A DNA stretch of 64,000 bases. Origin: JBBWZH01 sp035544115. GTDB lineage: Bacteria > Actinomycetota > Actinomycetes > Mycobacteriales > CADCTP01. The stretch spans positions 1,798,001-1,862,000 of the forward strand of contig OY970235.1 in NCBI GenBank assembly GCA_963714145.1. Direction: 5' to 3'. Every line of letters begins with the position of its first letter. Positions within the stretch are counted from its first letter, which is position 1. The position numbers were made by a program, and so were the translations under genes. Below the pieces are notes generated by a model. It was given only the letters and a program-made list of their open reading frames with translations, was not told where the DNA came from and ran no database searches. Shown piece after piece: positions 53,401-62,400 of this stretch.

Positions 53401-56400
53401 GCACCCTGACCGGTAGAGCCGCCGCGTCCACCGCCCGGCGACTCGCCCGGACGCTGGCGCCGCGAGATGGCCAGAGCGACCGGCAACCTCGCGGCGTGAC
53501 ACAGGTCTTCCCGGGCCGGTCCGACAGCCACGCGCGGGTCGGCGAGGTGACCGGCGCGCTGCCCCGGCTCGCCGGGGTCAACCTGCTCGCGGTGCACCTG
53601 ACCCCCGACGGCTACGCCGAGATCGATCGGGACCGGCTTTCCGCCGAGACGGCGCAGATCGTCGACCAGGCCGCCGGACACGGCCGCCCGCAGTTGACCG
53701 CCGAGGAGTTCGCCGCCGCCGCCGTGCGGCTGCCCGGCTTCGACCCGAGCCTGCCGGTGGTGGTGGTCGGCTGCCCGGCCGGCAGCCGCTTCACCGCCGC
53801 GTTCGAACGGGCGCTGGCCGATCTCACCGCGCCGGCCGGCGGTCAGCGCACGACCAGGGAGCTGTGGACCGCCGGGCAGTACGCCTGGCAGACCAGCGAC
53901 GGTCGGGTGCTTGCGGCCTCGCTCGGCGTCAGCGCGGACGGCCGGGCGCAGGTGGTCCGGGGCCCCGACGACCAGTGGATCCGGCACCGCAGGGAGACCT
54001 CGGATGCCGGCAGCGGAGTCACCCGGACGCAGCACGGGCCGGACCTGATGACCGCGCTGGTCGACGCCGTTCCCGACCTGCGCGTCGACCAGTGGCCCGG
54101 CCGGCTCACCAGCGACCACCGGTGGTCCAGCGACCCGGCCGACGAGGCCGACCCGGAGCTCGGGTCGGAGTCGGAGCAGCAGGACTCGTCGCGGCCGTCC
54201 ACCCCGCGGCCACAGGCGATCATGCCGATCCTGAACGGGTTGCGCCTCGACGACCACGGGGCGCTGGTGGGCGCGGACGCCGTGGTCGGGCGCGTGCGCG
54301 GGCACGGTCCCGCGCCGGACCTGGTGCTGCTGGACCTTGAGGTGCCCGAGGAGGACGCCGACCGTCTCGAAGGCGCCATCGACCTGCTCGCGGAGAACCT
54401 CGGGGTCCGGATCGGCGTACCGGAGGCCGGCCAGACGATGCGGGTCGACCCGCACCTCGGGCCGCTGGCGTGGCAGGCCGCCGCCGATGGGGGCGGGCAG
54501 CCCGGCGGCTGGCTGTTCAGAGGCCGGGATGAGCGGTTCGCGACGGACCCGGACGGCCGAGCCATCCCGATCTTCGCGGACCAGGATGAGTTGCCATGGG
54601 TACTGCGAGAGTCGGGCGCGGTCCTGCTCTCCGGGGAGCCGTCGTTCGGGGAGCTGCACGACCGGATTCGCACGCCGGCGGAGATCGCGGTACTCGACCT
54701 ACCGGTCGGGTCCGACGGCCGCGTCCAGCTGACGTACCAGGACAGGCTGACCCGGCCGCTGGGCCCGCGCACCCTTGCCGAGGTGCTCCGGTTCAGAGGC
54801 GTCCGCGACGTTGTGCTGCTGGTCCGGCCTCAGGAGGACGGGGCTCCGATCGACGAGGCGCACCTGCACCTGGTCGCTGACGTCAACGACCTGACGATCT
54901 GGTATCCGGCGGCGGGAGCCGTCGTCGAAGTCGACGACGACGTCGACCGGGGCCTCAACCTCCGGGCCGTTCATCCCGACCCGGGCGGCAGCGACTGGCG
55001 GATGATCCGGCCACCCCGGTTGGGGCAGGACCCCCATCGGCTGGTCCTGGACGACGGCCGGCTGGCGCCCGAGCGGATCGTCGCAACCTTTCCCGCCGGG
55101 TCGGCCTCGGTGCATGCGCCGTGGGCGGACGACTACCAGCAGATGCCGGCCGTCGAAGGGCTGTCGACCTGGCACCTGGACGTCGACGACCGGGGAGCGC
55201 CGGTATTCGCGACAGTCACCGGCCGGCACGACCCGGCCGACGGCGAGCTGGCGACCCACCTGAGGCGGCCGGACGCCGCGGATCTGCGGCTGATCGCCCA
55301 GCGCACGCCGTATCTCACGGAACTGATCACGCGGCTGGTCCAGGACAGCACCGCCGACGTCTACCTGGAGCCGCCGGGCGTCCGATCCCGCTTCGACGCC
55401 GCGGCCGGCGACGTCGTGCTCGACACGCCCCCCGGCGCGCGGCACGAGTGGGATCGGTTCGCCGGCCAGGCTGCGGGGCGGCGGGTGCCGGCCCGGTTCC
55501 GCACTGACGACACCGGGCGGCTGGTGCCCGCGGCCGGGCCGGTGCTTCGGGCGTTCGCCGGTGGTGCCGTCACCACCGCGTTCGACCGGTTCCGCCACAT
55601 GGCCTCGACGCTGGACGGCCTGCGCACCCGCGACGATGTGTTCCCCCTCCTGCTGCCGGCCGTCGACGGGCGCCTCGTGGACGAGCGCGCGGTCGGCGCG
55701 GCAGCCGAGCGGGCCATCCCCGAGCTGGTCGAGGCGTTGCGTGCGGCCGGGCTCCGTGGGCAGGCCATCGCGCTGATGGTCGACCAACTGGTCGACCCGG
55801 AACAGGTTCAGCTGCTGGCTGACCGGTCCGGCAGCTACGTCTACACCGGCCGGACCGATGACGTCACCACGGTGAACGGCGTGCTGGCCCTGCGCCCGTC
55901 CACGACCGAGCAGGACGTCGTCTGGGTGGAGACGGCGCCGCGGGGCCCGGTGCCGGACGCCGGTGTCGAGCCGGCCCGGATGGTGACCGACTGGTTCCAT
56001 AGCCGGCTCTGGCCGTTCGCCGAGCCGTTCGCCGCGGCGTTGCCGGACGTGCCGGCGCGGCGGTTCTTCGCCGGACCGATCCCGCCCGAGCAGTTGTCGG
56101 CCCTGCGGCGGATCGTCCCGCCGCTGCCGGGCGTCGGGCAGCTGATCCTCCCGGTCCTCGACGGGCAGCCCGCGTTGCCAGCCGAACAGACTCTGCGGCC
56201 CGTCGACGCGGCAGCGTTCGCCGACTGGCTGCGCGCGGCCGGCTGGTCCGGCGGGGCACTGCAGATCCTGCCGCTGGACACCCTCGGCCCCGACGCCGGC
56301 GCGTGGTTCCGGTCCCTGCGCGAGGAAATCGCCCCGGAGCCCTCGTGGCTGTTCGTCGCCGGTGGCCGGTGGCGGGACGCGGCGGAGCGGGAGCCGGACC

Positions 56401-59400
56401 CGGTAGGTGTACGGGTGCCTGGCGACGCGCCGTGGGCGACGTTCGGCCCGACCGCCGCGCCGCCGTACGTCCCCGACGTGTTCGGGCGGCTGCGGCGGCC
56501 TGACGATCCGGTCGTCGTCGTCACCGAGGCGGGACTGGTCTTCGCCGCCACACCCGAGGATGTGCCGGCGGCGGCAGCCCTGCGCCGGCACGCCGGCCGG
56601 GTGATCGTGACGCTGCCGGCCGACGAACGGGGCGGACATTCCATCCCGCTGACCGACGGCCGCCGCATACCGACCGATGCGAACGTGGTCGATGCGCTGA
56701 TCCGCCGGTACGTGTTTGCGGCGCCGCGGTCGCTGCCGCCGGTCCGGGTCGTCGTGCTGCACACCGAGCCGGCGCCCGCGACCCGCCGCCCCAGGCGGTT
56801 CGAGGTGCCCGTCAACGTGCAGGACCCGTACCGTGGCAGGTGGCTCGCGGTGTATCCGGCGGAAGACGCGCGGACGGAGATCGACGCCGGCGGACAGCTG
56901 GTGGTTCGTCGTCAGGGCAGCTCTTCGGCCGTCCCGGTGTGGGAGGCGACGGACTCCTGGGGCAGTCCGCGGCAACCCGGGACCGCCACCGACGGTCGGC
57001 TGTGGCTCGCCGACGAGATCCGGCTGGCGTGGACCGGCCCGTTCTGGGCGCCGGTGCTGGAGCTGGAGGTCGGTCCGGAGGGGCCGGCGGTGCGGCTGGC
57101 CGCCGGCGGTTCGCTGCCGGTGCCGGCCCGGAACCTCATCGGCGTCCTGGCCGGCGGCGTCGAGTACATAGGTCCGCCGCCGGTGATCGTCGTCGAGCGG
57201 CCGCCCGAGGCGGAGGCCCGGTTGCAGCCCTGGCTGGCCGAGGCCGCCGAAGCCGCCGGCCACTACCTGGTCGTGCCCGCCCCCGGCCACCGGGTCGTCC
57301 GCGAGAGCGGCCCGAACCGTTCCGGGCTCCGCTCCGTCGCGTTGCCCGGGACCGACCACACCGGCGATGCGTGGCAGTTCGTGGCTCCACCCGGGCTGCC
57401 GGCCGGCATGACGTACACCCCGATAGTCGACTGGGACGACAGCGGCGAACTCCGCGGGCGGCAGGAGGACCCGGCAACGGTCAGCCTGCCCGGGCTGGCC
57501 TACCTCGCCGGGTACGACGAGAGGGTGGCCGGGATCGCCACCTCCGCGCGCAGCTGGCTCGCGGAACGCTTGCTCGACCGGCCGCCCGCGATCGTCGCAT
57601 CGCTGCGGCCGTCCGCTGCCGGCGTGTTCATCTCGACCCTCCCGGGCGCGCGGCCGGCGACCGCCGGGGAGATCGCCGACTGGCTGCGGCGCCGCGGCTG
57701 GGAGCCCGGGCAGTTGGTGGTGTTCGCATGGCACGGTTCGGACACGGGTGTCAGGACCATCGGGCAGGACCTGGCACTCCTCACCGAGGTCGTGCGGCAG
57801 CTGGGCACGGTCGGCGCCCTGCCCTCGGGACCGGCCAGGCGGTACGGCGGCGACTGGGTCGTGGAGGACCCGATGACCGGTCAGCCCCGGGACTGGGTGC
57901 TGGTCGATCCGCTCGGGCTCACCGAGAACGGGCCGGGACATCCGCGCTACGGCACGAATCCGCAGGGCCGGCTGGTCCCGGTCGACGACCGTCCGGCGGT
58001 CGTGCTGCTGGGCAACGGGGTGGCGTCTGTCGACCGCGCGACGCTCCTGCGTGGGGGATACCAGCAGATGCAGGCCAGCCGCGCCGACCGGGTCTACGAC
58101 CTGTGGCTGGGCATGGGCGCCGACGGGACGCCCACGGTATGGACCATGGAGACCGAGGAGCGGGCGGCGACGCCGGACGAAGTTCTCGAGATGATCGCTG
58201 CGCGGACGGCACCGGTCGACCCGGGCGAGACCGACCGGCCCCCGCGGGTCTGGACCGGTCAGATTGTCCGGATGCTGGTTGACTCGCCCCAGGACAGGTC
58301 GGCGTACGGCCGGTTCATGCGGTGGGTGCGGCGGCTTCGCGAGCTGTCCGTGCCGGTGGTCGGCCGCGCCATGGAGGTCTATGTCCCGCAGCGGGGCGCG
58401 ACCTGGGCGCTGGCTCTGGAGGAGACCGATGAGGATTTCCAGCTGCTGATAACGACGCGGTGGCCGCGCGGCGCGCCGCAAGGACAGCCCACGCCGGAGT
58501 GGCGGCGTGCCGTCTGGGACGCCCGTTTCGACGCCGGCCGGCCGCCGCCGTTGCTCGCCTCCATCGACGGCGTGCTCCGGGAGCCACAGCACGAGGTCGT
58601 TGCCGCGATCGACGCGGGGATCAGCCTGGCGCCGGGCACGGACGAGGGACCGCCGCAGATCCGGGAATATCCCGGGCTTCTGGTCGTGAACGTCGATGTC
58701 GCCGACGACGGAGCCATTCTGCTGGCCTACCCGGGCGGGGTGACAGACGCAGAGCTCGTTCCGCTCGTCCGGGCCATCTCGCCGTTCCTGCGTCCCGGGA
58801 ACGCCATCCAGATCGCCGGCGCGGACAGTGAGCGGTTCCTCGCCGACCAGCCGCTCGAGCCGGACGCGTACATCCGTTTTGCCGAGCTGATGCAGGCGCT
58901 GGCCGACGTGCTGGGCGCCGACGTGTACATCCCGCCGGACGGGGCGCATCCGGTCCACCTGGCCCAGGCGGCGACGACGGTCGCGATGCGCGGCTCGCGA
59001 CCGGTGCCGTGGCGGCGGCTGGCCGCGCCGGGTGCCGGCCCGCCGGCGTTCGTCAGCAACCAGCGGGGAGCGCTGGTGCCGATCACCCAGACCCGCTTCG
59101 AGAGCTGGGCGGAGGCCTGGCAGCAGGTCGGGGTGCGGGCCGAGGACGTCTACGCTCAACCGTTCGGCCATGGAGCCGCCCGGGGCGTCGCACTGCTGCC
59201 GAGCCGGCCCGGCGAGCCGTGGGTTCCGTGGACCAGTCCGGGCCAGTTCGTGGCCGTGGTCGGCGCCGAGCGCGACGAGGTGATCCTCTGGGTGCCGCGG
59301 CGGGCGGCGACCGACCCGCTCCCGGCCCCGGCCAGCACGGAGTTCGACGACTTCCTGAGCGCCTCCGACCAGCGGCTGCGGGCCGGCCTCGAGGTCCGCT

Positions 59401-62400
59401 CCCATCGCGCGGACGAGCTGGCCGTCCGGCTCTCCCGCCCGACCGGTCAGCCCAGCGAAGCCGCCGTGGCCGCCGAGGCCGCCAGGGCCGCCAGGGCCGC
59501 CGAGACCGCCGAGGCGGCCGCGCGGCAGGAACTCGGCCAGTTGCTCGGCGAGTCCTGGCAGATCTCGTCGGCGCTGAGCCGGCGCGACCGGCCGTGGCCG
59601 GAGTTCATCCGGGTCAGCCCCTCGATGCTGCTGGACGTGCTGCGCCGGCACGGATATGGCGCCGACGTGCCGATCGTGTTGGCCGCCGGCGGTCTGGCGT
59701 TCGACCGCAGGGTCGACATCGTTCCGCCCGCGTCGACGTTCCCGGGCGAGCTCGCCCGTCTGGCCGGGCAGCCGGTCAGCGCGCCGACCGCGCCCATCGA
59801 CTGGCCGGCCGCCGCCGACGCCCCGCCACTCGCCGCGCCCGACCCGACCCAGCCCAGGCCGAACCTTCCGCTGCGAGCCAACGCATACGAGTCCGACTCG
59901 CGTGGCAGCCGGGGCCGCTGGATCGTCTTCGACGTCGAACAACCGCCGGCCTACGAACCGGAGGAGACGCAGCCGCCGGCCCCACCGCAAGCGCCGATGC
60001 CGCGCCCGTTCTCGCCCCCGCCGTCTCCGCCGGGGTGGGTCACCGCCCCGATGTGGCCGGACGAGCCGGCGCAGGCGGCCTTCGCCGAGATGGCCCAGGC
60101 GTGGGAGGCCGTCGCGCCGGGGGAGACCGCGGCCCGGTCACCCGAACCCCGCATGCGCCAAATGGCCGGCGCGCCGCCCGTGCACCAGCCGCCGCACCCG
60201 ACGGTGGTGTCCCGGCCCGGTGCGGTCCTGTCGGTCTCGCGCCGGATGCTGCAGTGGTTCGACGAGCTGCGGCCGGCCCTGCAGAGCCAGCCCGGCGCGC
60301 TGCTCGCGGTGCTGCCGGTCGCCGCCGACGGGCAGCTCGGCCTGGCGGTCCACTTCGGACCCGGCGCGGACCAGACGGTGGTGGCGCCGGTGCCGCTGGA
60401 GCTGGTCGCGGCGGAACTGGCGCGGGCGCTGGCCGACCCCGTGGTCGGCGACGGCGTGGTCGGCGACGCGGTGGTCGGCGACGACGTCGGCGGCGACGGC
60501 CGCAGGAGGGCGCCGATCCTGGTGGTGCCGGCGTACCTGCCCGGCGTCGGCCACCGCGGTCACGCCGAGCTGGAGCCGTCGGTCATGCTCGTCGCGCAGC
60601 TGATGGGCAGAGACCTGCGGCTGCTGCCGGAACCGCCCGGGCCCGGCCAGTTGGTGGCGGTGGATGGCGGCCTCGGCCTGGTCCACCCCGTGGACGACGA
60701 CAGTTTCATCTCCGCCGTGCTGGCCAGCAGCCTGCTGCAGCTACCGGACTCCGCCCCCCTCGCCGGCCAGGCGGCCATCTTGACGCCGGCCGATGTCCGC
60801 GAGCTGGCCGGGGCGGCCTTCCGCGAAGACCCGGAACTGAGCGGGCCGTACACCGGCGGCTCCGCGATAGCAGCGGTGATCGGAGAGCTGACCGACTCGG
60901 ACATCTGGCTCTGGATGACCCCCAGCGATCGGAATGTGCCCGGGGTGGACCGCGACGAGCTCATCCGCCGCCGCCGCACCACCCTGCAGGGCCTGCTGGA
61001 ACGCGGCCTGCGGTGGTACCAGCTCGACCACGCGTTCCACACCGCCAACCGCCCCGCGATGGTTCTCGTCACAGCGGAACTCCGCGCCGGGCAGCTGGCC
61101 GGGCAGCTACCGGACCTTGCCGAGATGCGCGCGCGGGCGATCGAGCGGCCCGAACTGATGGACACGCCGTTCGCAGCGGCTGTCCCGGAGATGATGCTGG
61201 CGCTGGCCCTGCGGCAGCCCGTCACCGTCCTGGAGCCCGGCCGGCCACCGCAGCGGTTCGGCCGGGGGACCGACGGCCCGCCGCTGTACGTGTTGCGCGT
61301 CCTCGACGAAGGCCCGCGCTACGCGGCGCTCCAGCTACCCACCCACGCCCCGCAGACCGAGCCGCGCGGCATGACGCTGGTTTTCCCGGGCCGGTCCGAC
61401 AGCGATGCGCGGGTCGGCGAGGTGACCGGCGCGCTGCCCCGGATCGCCGGGGTCAACCTGCTGGCCGTGCACGTGACCCCCGACGGCCACGCCGAGGTCG
61501 ACCGCGGCCGGCTGCCCGCCGGGACGGCCCGGACCATCGACCAGGTCACCGGGCACGACCGCCAGCAGTTGACCGCCGAGGAGTTCGCCGCGGCCGTCGT
61601 GCGGCAGCCCGGCTTCGACCCGAGCCTGCCGGTGGTGGTGGTCGGCTGCCCGGCCGGCAGCCGCTTCACCGTCGCACTTGGACGGGAACTGGCCCGCCTC
61701 ACCACCCCGGCCACCGGTCAACCCGCGACCAGGGAGCTGTGGACCGCCGAGCGCTACGCCTGGCAGACCCGCGACGGCCGGGTGCTGGCCGCCTCGTTCG
61801 GCCTCACCGCGGACGGCCGGCCGCAACTGGACGCGAGCGCCGACGGCCAGTGGGTGCGGTACCGCCTCGACACGACCGGCACCGGCAGCCGGGTCACCCG
61901 CACCGAGCACGGGCCGGACCTGATGACCGCACTGGTCGACACCGTTGCCGACCTGCGCGTCGACCAGTGGCCCGGCCGGCTCACCAGCGACCACCGGTGG
62001 TCCGGCAACCCGGCCGACGAGGCCGACCCGGAGTTGTGGTGGTATCCGGAGGAGCAGGAGCCGCCGGACACCCCGGCGCCACCGGTGATCGTGGCCGTGC
62101 TGACCGGGTTGCACCTCGACGAACATGGCGATCTGGTGGGCGCGGGCGACGTGGCCGATGCCCTGAGCGCGCAGGATCCCGCGCCGGACCTGGTGCTGGT
62201 GGACCTTCAGGTGCCGGCGAGCGAAGCCGACCGGCTGCAGGGCGCCATCGGCCGGTTGGCAGACGACCTCGGGGTCCGGATCGGCGCGCCGGAGGCCGGT
62301 CAGACGGTACGGATCGACCCCGACCTCGGGCCGGTGGCGTGGCACGAGTCGACCGACGGCGGCGGCCGGCCCGGCCGCTGGGCGTTCACCGGCGGAGATC

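Noticed and set aside
54699..59990. A 1763-codon open frame on the minus strand
   Set aside because: Same reason; it arises from high third-position GC opposite the giant gene.
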